From: an uncultured Christensenella sp.
GTDB taxonomy: Bacteria > Bacillota > Clostridia > Christensenellales > Borkfalkiaceae
Direction: 5' to 3'
Assembly (NCBI GenBank): GCA_910585785.1
Contig: CAJUEV010000006.1
Span: 29,757 to 93,756 of the forward strand
DNA length: 64,000 nucleotides
Made by a program: the position numbers and the translations under genes. Each line of letters begins with the position of its first letter. The stretch's first letter is position 1. Positions 8,588 through 18,063 of the stretch are shown in pieces. A model generated the notes under the pieces. The model was not told where the DNA came from. It did no database searches and saw only the letters and a list, made by a program, of their open reading frames with translations.

Positions 8588-11248
8588 TTACGCTTTTACG
8601 TCAAGTTTATAAACGTAGCAGCTTAATCCGCTTATGCTCTTTGCTCCGCTCTCATCTTCCGCAATTACGGAAGCGCCAGCCTGCGTGCCGTTTACGTACA
8701 AATCCCAATTACCCGCGGGCAGCGTATAATTTTTAGCCGTTTCTTCGGCGTTGTAAATTATAAGCAGTTTTTCGTTAGTATCGAGATTAGTCATTGTAAG
8801 CGCGACAAACGCGCCGTCTTTGTATTCAAGCTTGCAAACGTATTTACGCAATTTTTCGTTTGCCGCATAGTTAAGCCTCAACGTTTCGCAACTCTTACGG
8901 AATTCGATAAGTCCTTTATAGTACTGCATTGTTTTGTACTGTTCGCTGTTTTTGGAAAGAGCGTTCCAATCTATGTTGTTTACCGCGTCCGAAGCGTTGT
9001 AACTGTTTTCGTTGTAAGTGCCGTCCTCGTTCTTTTTAGTGCGCAGCATTTCTTCGCCCGCCTGCATAAAAGGAACGCCCAGCGAAGTTTGCACAATCGC
9101 CGCGGTAAGCCTGTTCATAGCGGCGCGCTTTGTAAGGGTGTCCGCGCCCTCGCCGTAAACGTGGCATATTCTGTCCCAAAGCGTGTTATTGTCGTGCGCG
9201 GAAGCGTAGTTTATAACCTGCGTGGGATTGGAAGCGTACCAGCCGTTGCCCGCGCCGAAGTTCTTCACGTTATAGCAGCCGGTTACGCCGAACAGCACTT
9301 TGTTTAAATAGCTTGCCTTCGCGCCCGTGGCAAAACCGGTATCGTTTATTTCGAAAACCGAACCTTTAAGCCCGTCGCGAAGCACGTCGTTGAACATTGC
9401 AATTCCGTTTACACCGCCCGTGGACGTACCCTTGTTAAGTTTCATAAGGTTGCTTAACGTGGCTTGTTCCGCCTCAGGCAGGGTTGTGCCGCCGCCCAGC
9501 CAGCCTTCGCCGTAAATAAGCGCTTCGGGATTAGCCGCGTGCACCGCCTTTTCAACTTCCTGCATAGTCGTCAAATCGTGCGCGCCCATAAGGTCGAAAC
9601 GGAAGCCGTCAAGGTTGTATTCGCTTTGCCAGTATTTGACCGAGTCTACTATATACTTGCGCACCATAGCGCGTTCGGAAGCGGTTTCGTTTCCGCAGCC
9701 CGAGCCGTTGGCGGGAGTGCCTCCGTCATAACGGTAATAGTAGTAAGGAACTATTTTATTGAGGTTGGAATCAAGCGAGTACGTATGGTTGTAAACCACG
9801 TCCATAACCACGCTTATGCCCGCGTTATGCAACGCCTGAACCATTTGCTTGTATTCGTTTACGCGCACCGCGCCGTTATCGGGGTCGGTGGAGTAACTGC
9901 CTTCCGGCACGTTGTAGTTTTGCGGGTCGTATCCCCAGTTGAAGCCCTCGTTCTTGCTTTCGTCAACGGAAGCATAGTCGAAAGAAGGCAGCAAGTGCAC
10001 GTGGGTTACGCCAAGCTGAATAAGATAGTCCAGCCCTACGGGATTGCCGTGCTCGTTGGTAAGTCCTCTTTCGGTAAACGCAAGGTACTTGCCTTTATAT
10101 TTTGAAGAAGCGATTTTGTTGGAGAAGTCGCGCACGTGCACTTCCCAAATCTGCGCGTCCGTATAATTTTCTACAACGGGATTTTCAAAAGGCGTTTCCG
10201 TCCAACCGACGGGGTCCGTTTCGTCCAAATCGAGTATCATACCCCTCTTGCCGTTCATTCCCGCCGAACGCGCGTAGGGGTCAACCGCCTCCTGCGTGCC
10301 GACGGACGTAGTAACCGTGTACGTATAATATTTACCGTTCAGGTTGGAATTGTAGGTATACGTCCAAACGCCCTTTTCGCCCTTGGTAAGCGGGATATTT
10401 TCCACCGCCTCGCCGAAAGTGCCCTCGTTAAACAAATTTAGTTTAACTTCCGAAGCGGTGGGCGCCCACAGACGGAAAACAGTGGTATCGGCAGTCAGTT
10501 GCACGCCTAATTCGCCGTCGTATTTATACGCGGCGTCAAACGCAGGGCTGGAAAAATAGGTAAGCGGAACCACGCCGACAGAGTCGAATCCGTCCGCTTC
10601 CAGCGTGTACGCTTTGGACATATCAAGGTCTTCCGAAAGCGTTATTAAATTTTTTACAACGGTGGCAGGTACAACCGTGCCGCCCGCGGAATCTTTTATT
10701 TTTATCTTTTCTTTTGCGATTTCCGAATTATCGCTGGTTATTATTTTGATATGCCTTAAATCCTGCATATCCGCCAAAGAAATAAATCTCATAACATCAA
10801 GGGTTGCGCCCCCGTCCGTACTGGTATAATTGTTGGGGTCGCCCGCCTTCGTGTAAATTACCGTGTAATCGCCGTCAAGTTTAATTTTTCTGTCGCCGTC
10901 GGTACCGTCCTTTTCGGCGTTGCCCCACGACTCGCCGCCGGGGTCCGAACAATTTACCCTTATTATGTAACCTACTTCCGTAATATCTTCGGGAATGTTT
11001 ATAACCATTTTAGCGCCGTACGCGCAATCGTGGAATTTGTAACCTCTGCCGCTGACGTCGCCGTACCAAAGCCAAACGTCGCAGTTTTCATAACCGCCTT
11101 CGCGGTTATAGTAAATGGTAAGCTGTCTGTAACCGTCCTCCAAAGGAAGTTCGTACTCCTTGCCCCCTCCCTTATTGGTGCAGGACGCAAACACAAACAG
11201 CGCGGAAAGCGCCACACATAGTGCGGCTAAAAACTTTTTGATTTTCAT
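8588..11248 (-). CDS. pulA: Type I pullulanase, cell-surface lipoprotein (GH13)
   Basis: The 886-residue enzyme hydrolyses alpha-1,6 branch points of pullulan, amylopectin and limit dextrins. A signal peptide ends in lipobox FASC (Cys near 23), placing it outside the cell. Domains in order are a CBM41-like module (about 35-140, with YYNREGGYENCDVWLWYGD), a CBM48/N-domain (about 245-330, TVFRLWAPTASEVKLNLF), and the GH13 barrel. Its motifs include the pullulanase signature NWGYDPQNYNVPEGSYS (about 445), VVMDVVYNHT (about 484), FRFDLMGAHD (nucleophile near 552), IYGEGW (acid near 578) and SAHDNN (about 682). A C-terminal beta domain follows. Its promoter carries paired operators identical in layout to those of malQ. 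Confidence 0.95.
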   Translation of the reverse strand: MKIKKFLAALCVALSALFVFASCTNKGGGKEYELPLEDGYRQLTIYYNREGGYENCDVWLWYGDVSGRGYKFHDCAYGAKMVINIPEDITEVGYIIRVNCSDPGGESWGNAEKDGTDGDRKIKLDGDYTVIYTKAGDPNNYTSTDGGATLDVMRFISLADMQDLRHIKIITSDNSEIAKEKIKIKDSAGGTVVPATVVKNLITLSEDLDMSKAYTLEADGFDSVGVVPLTYFSSPAFDAAYKYDGELGVQLTADTTVFRLWAPTASEVKLNLFNEGTFGEAVENIPLTKGEKGVWTYTYNSNLNGKYYTYTVTTSVGTQEAVDPYARSAGMNGKRGMILDLDETDPVGWTETPFENPVVENYTDAQIWEVHVRDFSNKIASSKYKGKYLAFTERGLTNEHGNPVGLDYLIQLGVTHVHLLPSFDYASVDESKNEGFNWGYDPQNYNVPEGSYSTDPDNGAVRVNEYKQMVQALHNAGISVVMDVVYNHTYSLDSNLNKIVPYYYYRYDGGTPANGSGCGNETASERAMVRKYIVDSVKYWQSEYNLDGFRFDLMGAHDLTTMQEVEKAVHAANPEALIYGEGWLGGGTTLPEAEQATLSNLMKLNKGTSTGGVNGIAMFNDVLRDGLKGSVFEINDTGFATGAKASYLNKVLFGVTGCYNVKNFGAGNGWYASNPTQVINYASAHDNNTLWDRICHVYGEGADTLTKRAAMNRLTAAIVQTSLGVPFMQAGEEMLRTKKNEDGTYNENSYNASDAVNNIDWNALSKNSEQYKTMQYYKGLIEFRKSCETLRLNYAANEKLRKYVCKLEYKDGAFVALTMTNLDTNEKLLIIYNAEETAKNYTLPAGNWDLYVNGTQAGASVIAEDESGAKSISGLSCYVYKLDVKA

Positions 11249-11320
11249 TTCCCTTGTTTTCCCTTATTTTTTTCCCAATAACGTCTCGCTTACGAAAAAA
11301 CAATTTCTCAATAAGTCGAG

Positions 11321-11360
11321 TTTTCGAAAATTATTATATCATATTTTCGAAATATGTCAA
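11321..11360 (-). promoter_or_regulatory. Pullulanase promoter with two LacI-type operators
   Basis: On the minus strand the -35 TTGACA (11355-11360) and -10 TATAAT (11333-11338) are 16 bp apart. ATTTTCGAAAT (11343-11353) lies in the spacer, and GTTTTCGAAAAT (11320-11331) directly follows the -10. This matches the malQ promoter in spacing and operator placement. The rest of the 316-bp gap 11249-11564 holds a roughly 75-nt leader with a GGGAAATG start context and the terminator of the next gene; I see no ORF in it. Confidence 0.85.
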
Positions 11361-11523
11361 TACTTTATGTGCAAATTTTTCATAAAATGATATTTATTTT
11401 AAAACGGCAGGCGTTACGGCAAAAAACCGCTTTTGCCTTTAAAAAACATAATTTACGCCAAATATCGCGCCGTCGAAAAATAATACGAAAATAGCAAGCG
11501 TTTTAAAAAAATTTTTACACGAA

Positions 11524-11554
11524 AAAGCGGAAGCAAATTATCTTGCCTCCGCTT
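11524..11554 (-). terminator. Terminator of the lipase/LRR surface-protein gene
   Basis: An imperfect stem, AAGCGGAGGCAA with TTTGCTTCCGCTT on the minus strand, is followed by TTTTTCG. It lies just after the stop at 11565. Confidence 0.8.
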
Positions 11555-11564
11555 ATTTTAATTT

Positions 11565-14500
11565 TTAAACACCTTTACAAATTTCGTAAGCCACCCGCTC
11601 GTTATAAAGGTAGGGCAAATTTCTAAATCCGTTGGCAGTCCCCGTCGAATTGCCTGCGGTCGTCCCGTACAAGCCGCGCACGCCGTTCGTCCCTGCCGAA
11701 CCGTCCACACCGGCTTTACCGGCGCCTCCGTAGTTGCCGGGGTCGCCGCCTTTGCCTGCAAGTCCGCCCGCACCGCCTAAGCCGTAATCTCCGCCCGCGC
11801 CGCCCGCGCCGCTTATGTCCGCCGCGTTAGTCGCAAGCGAGCCGTTTCCTCCGTTTCCGCCTTTGCCTCCGTTGCCGCCGTTTCCTCCGTCGCCGGGGTC
11901 GCCCACGCCGTTGAGAGAGCTTGCGTTTGTATCGTCGTGCCCGTTGCCGCCCGCGCCGCCGCGCCCTCCGTTACCGCCGTTTCCACCTCTACCGCCTATA
12001 AACGTATAATTAGACGAACTTGTAACCTTCAAATTAGCGGAATTTGCAACCCAAATAGCATAACCGCCGTTGCCGCCCATTCCGCCGTAACCGCCCGTGC
12101 CGCCGTTTGCACCTTTATCGCCTTTTATAGGTATAAGAAACGAACCGCGCGGCGGATTTACTCCGTCCGAACCCTGCTGCCCCTCTCCGCCTGACGCACC
12201 GTTACCGCCTGCGCCGCCTGTTACGTAAAGTTTCGAGTTTTCGTCATAGCCTGAAATATTTACCTTATGCGCCCTTATGCCGTAGCCGCCGTTGTAGCCG
12301 CAACCCCCATCGTTGCCCGCAACGCCGTTATTATTACCCGTTGCCTGGTCGTGCAATAAGCCTCTTATTCCGTCGCCGCCGGTGCCGCCCGTTATGCGGG
12401 CTGTGCCTTTAAACGTCAAATACAAATCGAAACTGCCGTTTGCTTTAATCGCGTCGTAACCCGTTCCGTTTTTAATGCCGAATTTGTTTGCGGCTGTTTT
12501 AAAAATGTTTACTTTCTTCGGACCGAAAGATAACGAATCAATCCCCAGCACCAACGCGCGGTTACGTGTGTTTATTTCTATGCGCATATCAGTAAAAGCG
12601 CTTTTCGTACTTGATTTAAACGTAACGTAATCGGTAGATTCCGCAATATAAAACACCAACCCCGCGTTTGAACTTAAATTACCCAAATCTACAACCGCAT
12701 ATTGGTCGTTTATAGTTGTCGACTCCGTAGGCGTAATCAGTTTGCCCAGCCAGCGCGCCGTCAAAGTAATGTTTTCATAAATGTCAGAAGTAGTGGTAAA
12801 TTTTTGGTCTTTATAATACCATCCACTGAAAATGTACCCAAAGTTTTTCAATTCGGGAATGTTTTCAACAAAAAGCGGCTTTTCTATCGAAAACTCTGTC
12901 ACTTCCTCGCCGGCAAACTCTCCGCCGCCCGTTTCGTATGTAATGCTGTAAACAATTGCTTCGTATGTGGGCTCTATAAACTCTATTTCGTGCGCAAACA
13001 ACCATTCGCAGCAGCCGCTTTCGTTCGTTATCGTGTTGCCGTTGTTGTCAACCCAACCCGCAAATTTTTTACCGGCTTCCGTCGGACGCCCAAAATCAAC
13101 CCACTGCCCGTACTCCACAAGCACGGTATCTCCGTCCTTAATTTTTATATTTCTCTTCGAAACTTCATAATACGCCGTCAGTTTCACGCTGTCGCAGCAA
13201 TACTCAAAAAAACTGTTGGGATAAACTTCGTTTCCGTCCTCGTCCCGCCAGCAAATAAAATCATACCCCGTCTTTTTCGGCGCTTCTAAAAACTTATCAA
13301 ACGCAGAATAATACTCCTCGACTGTCCCGCCCAAATATTCGCCGTTTTCGCTATAAAACTCCAACCTTACGGGCTTTGTCGTAATTTCGTTTTCCAGCGT
13401 TTCAAAAATTATGTTTGACTTATAATATTTTAAAACCGTCCCTTTCACGTAAATAACAACGTTTTCACCGAAGCAGTCGCCGTCAAGCATAGGCGGCACC
13501 TCGGCATTCAGCAATATCCATTCAAGACTGTCGCACTGCATAAACGCGTTTTTTCCAATTGACTGCAACGAGGACGGCAGCACAACCGAAGTTATGCTTG
13601 AACCCGCAAAACAGTATTGCCCAATCCTTGTAACCCCTTCGGGTATAACCAACTCGCTTTCGCTGCCCCTATACCCTAACAACGCGCCGCCCAAAACCAC
13701 ATAATCGCCTTTCTGAGCGTCCAGCCACGGCGTACCGATAAAGTCGTGCACCCCTGCCGAAACCACGCTTTCCGCGTTTAACAATTCGGTCACTCCGCTG
13801 AACGCAAACGCCCGCAATCCAATGTATTTTGTCTTGTTCAAATCTACCGTTTTTATGTTGGTGTTTCCGTAAAACAACTCCGCGCTCAAAGTCTTCACGT
13901 CGTCGGGCACGGTAATCCTCTCCAACGCGGGATTAGCGTATATCGCAATTTTGTTGCTTTTGTCAGTAACGTTGCAGTTTACAAGCAGTTCACCGTTCCA
14001 CTCGAAGTGCGGACTTTTCACCGTAAAACTTTCTATCCCGCTGCCCGCAAACGCCTTTTCTTCAATAATCAGCACGTTGTCTGTAATGGTAAAACTTTTC
14101 ATTTTAGGAATGTTGCTAAACGCGCTGTTTTCAATCATTGCCAGTTGCGAGTCTTCCGCAAACTCCACCTGTTGCAAGTCCTTATTGTTTGCAAAAGCGT
14201 ACCTTCCTATTTTCGTCACGGTTTTGGGTATAATTATCTTTGAAACCTTTTCAATTCCTGTTTCGTCGTCCTCAATGCCGTGTTTAGCCGCGTTTTCAAA
14301 CGCAAAATCGCCTATTCCCACAACCGTAGCGGTTCTTTCTACCCCGTATTCGTCTTTAATTTTCAAAGTTTCGGGTATTTCAAGAGTGCTGTAAACGTCC
14401 TTGCCTATAAACTTCATAATCTCCACGCAGCCGTTTCCCGCGTCCGCCGTAAGATAAGTTATGTCGTTGCCTATGTCTATTTCGCGCATTATGTAATAAA

Positions 14501-16019
14501 GTAAATCCATATCCATCGCTTCAAGGTTGTGCGTAACCCTTTCCATAGTGGGTGTGCTTGCCCTATTAACGTCCGTGTTATCAATAGTAAACCGCTTTAT
14601 ATATTTTTTAAATCCCCTGTATTGCTTATCACTTTGCCCGTCCTCGCCTTTTTGCGAAAAAACGTCCACCAGCCCGTCGTTTAAAAAGTCAATGCTTCTT
14701 TGTTCAATATTCAATACAAATTCGTCCGCTACTAAATCAAACATAGCGGTTACGCCGTTCAACAACGTTGTGTTGTGCTTAAATTCGGGAAAAGTCTCGT
14801 AAAGACTATCAAAAATTATACCCGTTGCCCATCGTAACATATACGAATTAAACTTTATTGCTTCCGATACCAAAGTGCTGGCAAATACAATATCGCATGC
14901 CGTCCTTATTTTTTTTATAACTCTTTCATCTCTTAATTTACCATTTCCAAGTTTTTTATTATATAACAACTCATATACAAGCATATCAATTGGCTGATAT
15001 CCACCAAGCGCGTGCACCTTAATGTTTTTATATAAACTGTCGTAATTGTCGTTCCAACGGTTCATATAACCGAAGTATATGTCGGGGTCAATTATGTCCC
15101 GCTCCCCCGGATTTGCCGAAAATCCGTGTCCTACCCCATCCATAATATGATAGTCTATTGAAGCGCTTGTGCTGCCTACGTACGGCGTACCCAGCGAAAA
15201 AACAGAGTCCACCAAATCAGGGTGGTCCAGCGCATACTGCATATTTGTCAGCCCCCCGCGGGAATGCCCTATAAGGTTCACCCGCGGAAACTTATTTTCA
15301 GGGTCCAACTCCCTCAGTGCGGAAACAACCGTGCTCGCCATTATGTCAAATTGTGAATATATATAGTCGTTCGGTCCCGAAGGTTTATTTGGATGAAGCA
15401 ACACTAACGAATGCTTTGAATTATCAATTATTTTGTTGTCCGGTAATACGTTACTTTCATTTGCGCTTGCATCATCGTTATCTTCAATACCAGTCTCTTC
15501 ATTTTCAGAGTTATTATTTTTTTCAATAAGTGCATAATTATCTTTATCTATTTTAAATAGATTAAAACTACTTGATGAATAAAATTTACCAACATAAATA
15601 TTGCACTCAGTTTTTTGCTGCAAAAGTTTCAAAATAGAGTTTTCCATTACCGCAAAATCTCCGGTTGCGTAGTCGTTGCTCCACGTTCTCGGATAGCTGT
15701 TTAAACCGGCGGTAATAAAGGTAACTTGCGGCGCTCCGGTAGAAACTCCCACGCCCGCCTTTCTCTTGCTCATATCATATGTTTGCTTATAAAAATCGTC
15801 GTAATCATTGCCCACGTTTACCTGAGTATTTATTTTTTGCACGCTTTTCACGCCGAAGGTGTTTCCGCTGTCTAATAAGGCGGCAATTTTTTCCGCCTGT
15901 TCGTCAGGGAACGCGTTCTCCGCAAAAACACGCAAAACGGGGAATAGCCCCGCGGATATTGCCAATATAAAGGCAATAAGCAGTGCAACCAAAACAATTT
16001 TGTTTTTAGTTTTTTTCAT
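11565..16019 (-). CDS. Secreted multidomain protein: lipase-like alpha/beta hydrolase, LRR_5, InlB repeats, polyglycine domain
   Basis: The start is ATG at 16019 (MKKTKNKIVL), chosen because GGGAG lies just upstream; a longer in-frame ORF begins at 16076. About 1484 residues. A signal peptide ends near VFAENA. An alpha/beta hydrolase domain covers about 90-450, with nucleophile elbow NLIGHSRGGLTNMQ near residue 250 and FSLGTPYVG after it. BspA-like LRR_5 repeats follow (about 540-880; KIIIPKTVTKIGRYAF is typical). Two InlB/Listeria-Bacteroides-type repeats (about 900-1090) contain GYDFICW and GYIFSGWYY. The last 270 residues are glycine-rich GGX repeats (for example GGNGGRGGAGGNG). No LPXTG or C-terminal anchor is visible. 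It is the last gene of a three-gene operon. Confidence 0.85.
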   Translation of the reverse strand: MKKTKNKIVLVALLIAFILAISAGLFPVLRVFAENAFPDEQAEKIAALLDSGNTFGVKSVQKINTQVNVGNDYDDFYKQTYDMSKRKAGVGVSTGAPQVTFITAGLNSYPRTWSNDYATGDFAVMENSILKLLQQKTECNIYVGKFYSSSSFNLFKIDKDNYALIEKNNNSENEETGIEDNDDASANESNVLPDNKIIDNSKHSLVLLHPNKPSGPNDYIYSQFDIMASTVVSALRELDPENKFPRVNLIGHSRGGLTNMQYALDHPDLVDSVFSLGTPYVGSTSASIDYHIMDGVGHGFSANPGERDIIDPDIYFGYMNRWNDNYDSLYKNIKVHALGGYQPIDMLVYELLYNKKLGNGKLRDERVIKKIRTACDIVFASTLVSEAIKFNSYMLRWATGIIFDSLYETFPEFKHNTTLLNGVTAMFDLVADEFVLNIEQRSIDFLNDGLVDVFSQKGEDGQSDKQYRGFKKYIKRFTIDNTDVNRASTPTMERVTHNLEAMDMDLLYYIMREIDIGNDITYLTADAGNGCVEIMKFIGKDVYSTLEIPETLKIKDEYGVERTATVVGIGDFAFENAAKHGIEDDETGIEKVSKIIIPKTVTKIGRYAFANNKDLQQVEFAEDSQLAMIENSAFSNIPKMKSFTITDNVLIIEEKAFAGSGIESFTVKSPHFEWNGELLVNCNVTDKSNKIAIYANPALERITVPDDVKTLSAELFYGNTNIKTVDLNKTKYIGLRAFAFSGVTELLNAESVVSAGVHDFIGTPWLDAQKGDYVVLGGALLGYRGSESELVIPEGVTRIGQYCFAGSSITSVVLPSSLQSIGKNAFMQCDSLEWILLNAEVPPMLDGDCFGENVVIYVKGTVLKYYKSNIIFETLENEITTKPVRLEFYSENGEYLGGTVEEYYSAFDKFLEAPKKTGYDFICWRDEDGNEVYPNSFFEYCCDSVKLTAYYEVSKRNIKIKDGDTVLVEYGQWVDFGRPTEAGKKFAGWVDNNGNTITNESGCCEWLFAHEIEFIEPTYEAIVYSITYETGGGEFAGEEVTEFSIEKPLFVENIPELKNFGYIFSGWYYKDQKFTTTSDIYENITLTARWLGKLITPTESTTINDQYAVVDLGNLSSNAGLVFYIAESTDYVTFKSSTKSAFTDMRIEINTRNRALVLGIDSLSFGPKKVNIFKTAANKFGIKNGTGYDAIKANGSFDLYLTFKGTARITGGTGGDGIRGLLHDQATGNNNGVAGNDGGCGYNGGYGIRAHKVNISGYDENSKLYVTGGAGGNGASGGEGQQGSDGVNPPRGSFLIPIKGDKGANGGTGGYGGMGGNGGYAIWVANSANLKVTSSSNYTFIGGRGGNGGNGGRGGAGGNGHDDTNASSLNGVGDPGDGGNGGNGGKGGNGGNGSLATNAADISGAGGAGGDYGLGGAGGLAGKGGDPGNYGGAGKAGVDGSAGTNGVRGLYGTTAGNSTGTANGFRNLPYLYNERVAYEICKGV

Positions 16020-16045
16020 AATTTTTCTCCCTTGTAAAAATTTTT

Positions 16046-16846
16046 TTATTCTTTCACCCAATGGGCGTAAAGACAAGTTGTTTCGTCAAGACAATATTTG
16101 TTTTTATTATTTCCAATTTGAAAAGGCAAAACCATATCGGTTACGTCCGTTTCAAAGTTCCACTCGTTTATACACTCCGCCTCCTTATACCAGCCGCCAA
16201 ACGTATAGCCTTCACGTTTGGGTTCAGGCGGGATAAAGTCTATCGTGGTTTGGTCGTAACTGTCCGCCCAATAATATCCTTCGTTTTCCGCCCCTTCGTA
16301 ATTATACATATACGATACGTTTGCTAAAAAATTATTATAATGAGCCACACCTTCCCATTTGTTTTCTGTAAGATTTAAGTATTCATTGTATCCATATACC
16401 ACTCCTTTACAAGGAAAATAAAAATTTGAACGATATATTTTTACAATTAAAACGTTACTAAATCCTCCTCCCGCATAATCAGGTCGCCAATTGTCTTTAT
16501 TTGTTTCAAAAGGTATATATAATCTTTCCAGCGTATTATGAATTAAACTTCCCACATGTTCTTCTCCGTAATTAAGCATACGGACATACCCTAACCCCGC
16601 AAGTTTTATTCCGTCAAATTCCTCGGGTAATATCAAATACTTTTGTTCTAACCCAAGTTCCGTAAATCCAACCAAATACGCTTCCTTTTTTCCGTCTTTC
16701 ATAGTCCTTACGGCATATCTGTAATATCCGCTTTCAAATTCGGGTAAATACGGTTCCTCACTATATAAAAAGCATCCCGAAAACACCACACTCGCCAAAG
16801 CAACCGCCCCGGCCAACATAACAACTATTTTTTTATATACTTTCAT
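16046..16846 (-). CDS. InlB B-repeat lipoprotein (paralogue of the next gene upstream)
   Basis: The start is taken at 16846 (MKVYKKIVVM), since GGGAGGGG sits just upstream; an earlier in-frame ATG exists at 16888. About 266 residues. The signal peptide ends with lipobox VFSGC, so it is a surface lipoprotein. The C-terminal 70 residues form an InlB/Listeria-Bacteroides-type repeat with the hallmark GYTFGGWYKEAECINEWNF and a final YAHW. The middle part (YLVGFTELGLEQKYLILPEE) matches the neighbouring protein closely, so the two arose by tandem duplication. The order is 17705 gene, this gene, then the large lipase/LRR protein with 26 bp between. Function is unknown; surface binding is plausible. 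Confidence 0.8.
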   Translation of the reverse strand: MKVYKKIVVMLAGAVALASVVFSGCFLYSEEPYLPEFESGYYRYAVRTMKDGKKEAYLVGFTELGLEQKYLILPEEFDGIKLAGLGYVRMLNYGEEHVGSLIHNTLERLYIPFETNKDNWRPDYAGGGFSNVLIVKIYRSNFYFPCKGVVYGYNEYLNLTENKWEGVAHYNNFLANVSYMYNYEGAENEGYYWADSYDQTTIDFIPPEPKREGYTFGGWYKEAECINEWNFETDVTDMVLPFQIGNNKNKYCLDETTCLYAHWVKE

Positions 16847-16865
16847 AAATTTCCCCTCCCTTTTT

Positions 16866-17705
16866 TTAATTTTTATCCCACTTAGCATAAAGCCAAGTCA
16901 AAGTTTCTGGGTTATAATCTTCATATTCCAAATCCGTATCTACCCATAGTTCTTTACTTGTTACGTCCGTTTCAAAATTCCATTCGTTTATACACTCCGG
17001 CTCCTTATACCACCCGCCGAAGGTATACCACTTGCGTTCGGGCTTGGGCGGAACAAAGTCAATTGTGGTTTCGTTATAATAATCTACCCAGTAATAGCCA
17101 TCATTTTCCGCTCCTTCATAGTTGTACATATACGATACGTTTGCTATGCGCGTTTTGTTTTTTTGACTATAATTATTCTTTTTTTCAGACTGTAATACTT
17201 CGCCCAACAAATTATAGCCGTAAGCATATTTATTACCTACATAAACCGAGTTTCCCGAACCCCACTTTATAACGACCCATTCGGGATTAACATAATAAGG
17301 GTTGTTTCCTGTTGTTTCTTTATATTCTAAATTTGTAGGGTAAAATAATTTTTCAAGATTTTCGTGTTTAAAATAGCCTACTTGTTCAGGATAAAGCGAC
17401 CCCCATGCCAAATAACCGACGCCGGTTATTTTTGTTCCGTTCAACTCGTTGGGCAATACCAAATACTTTTGCTGCAATGCCAATTCGGTAAAACCTATCA
17501 AATAACCTTCTTGTTCTCCGTTCGATTTGGTCTGCACGGCATAATCAAAATAATTGCTGGTAAAGGCAGGTAAATATTCTGTTTTAAAAAAACATACCCT
17601 AAGCGTTATAATAGCCAATAACATCGCCAAAAACGGCATTATTATAGGAATACTACCAATCAATCCCCAGCAAATAACTTTTGCTATCTTCTTTACTATT
17701 TTCAT
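16866..17705 (-). CDS. InlB B-repeat membrane protein (tandem paralogue with altered N terminus)
   Basis: A 279-residue protein that is clearly homologous to the gene just downstream: YLIGFTELALQQKYLVLPNE, VSYMYNYEGAEN and YTFGGWYKEPECINEWNF are shared almost word for word. Unlike its partner, the N terminus has a longer hydrophobic stretch (about residues 10-40) that ends LRVCFFKTEYLP. The Cys is at the homologous place but lacks the small residues of a good lipobox, so it may stay as a membrane anchor. It is the first gene of the three-gene operon ending with the large lipase/LRR protein. Function is not recognised. Confidence 0.75.
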   Translation of the reverse strand: MKIVKKIAKVICWGLIGSIPIIMPFLAMLLAIITLRVCFFKTEYLPAFTSNYFDYAVQTKSNGEQEGYLIGFTELALQQKYLVLPNELNGTKITGVGYLAWGSLYPEQVGYFKHENLEKLFYPTNLEYKETTGNNPYYVNPEWVVIKWGSGNSVYVGNKYAYGYNLLGEVLQSEKKNNYSQKNKTRIANVSYMYNYEGAENDGYYWVDYYNETTIDFVPPKPERKWYTFGGWYKEPECINEWNFETDVTSKELWVDTDLEYEDYNPETLTWLYAKWDKN

Positions 17706-17758
17706 AATTTTTTTCTCCCGCTTGATTTTTTCGCTTTTTATCCGCTTGCGAAAAAAAT

Positions 17759-17787
17759 TTTTTACCGATAGTGCTTTTAAAAGTCAA
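17759..17787 (-). promoter_or_regulatory. Putative promoter of the InlB-repeat/lipase operon
   Basis: On the minus strand TTGACT (17782-17787) and TAAAAA (17759-17764) are 17 bp apart, about 50 bp before the start at 17705. A second TATAAT lies further upstream near 17808 without a clear -35. The rest of the gap 17706-18063 is AT-rich, with no ORF, and includes the terminator at 18001-18034. Confidence 0.5.
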
Positions 17788-18000
17788 ATTATTCACATTT
17801 TAAACATTATACGGGCTAAAATATAAATTTTTTGCCGTAATTTTCGAATAAATGGAAAATTTTTCAAATTAACTATAACACATAATGCCGCGCGTGTAAA
17901 TAGCAGAATGAAACGATTTTTTAAGAATTACTTATTTTATGCGACAACTTATAACAACGGTTTAGCGGAAAACCGCGTTTTTGGGCTAACCCGTAAAAAT

Positions 18001-18034
18001 AAAAAAAGACGTTGCAACAAAACGTCCTTTTTTT
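18001..18034 (-). terminator. Terminator of the TIR/RyR operon (bidirectional shape)
   Basis: A stem GGACGTT/AACGTC with an 8-nt loop is flanked by A7 on one side and T7 on the other. On the minus strand it is followed by TTTTTTTATTT, 30-60 bp after the stop of the RyR-domain gene. Confidence 0.8.
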
Positions 18035-18063
18035 GCAAATTAAATTTTAAAAAATTGATGAAT

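Noticed and set aside
11800..12400. GCC/CCG-rich tandem repeat resembling a DNA minisatellite
   Set aside because: The repetition is explained by GGX glycine codons of the coding frame; no exact DNA repeat unit is kept.
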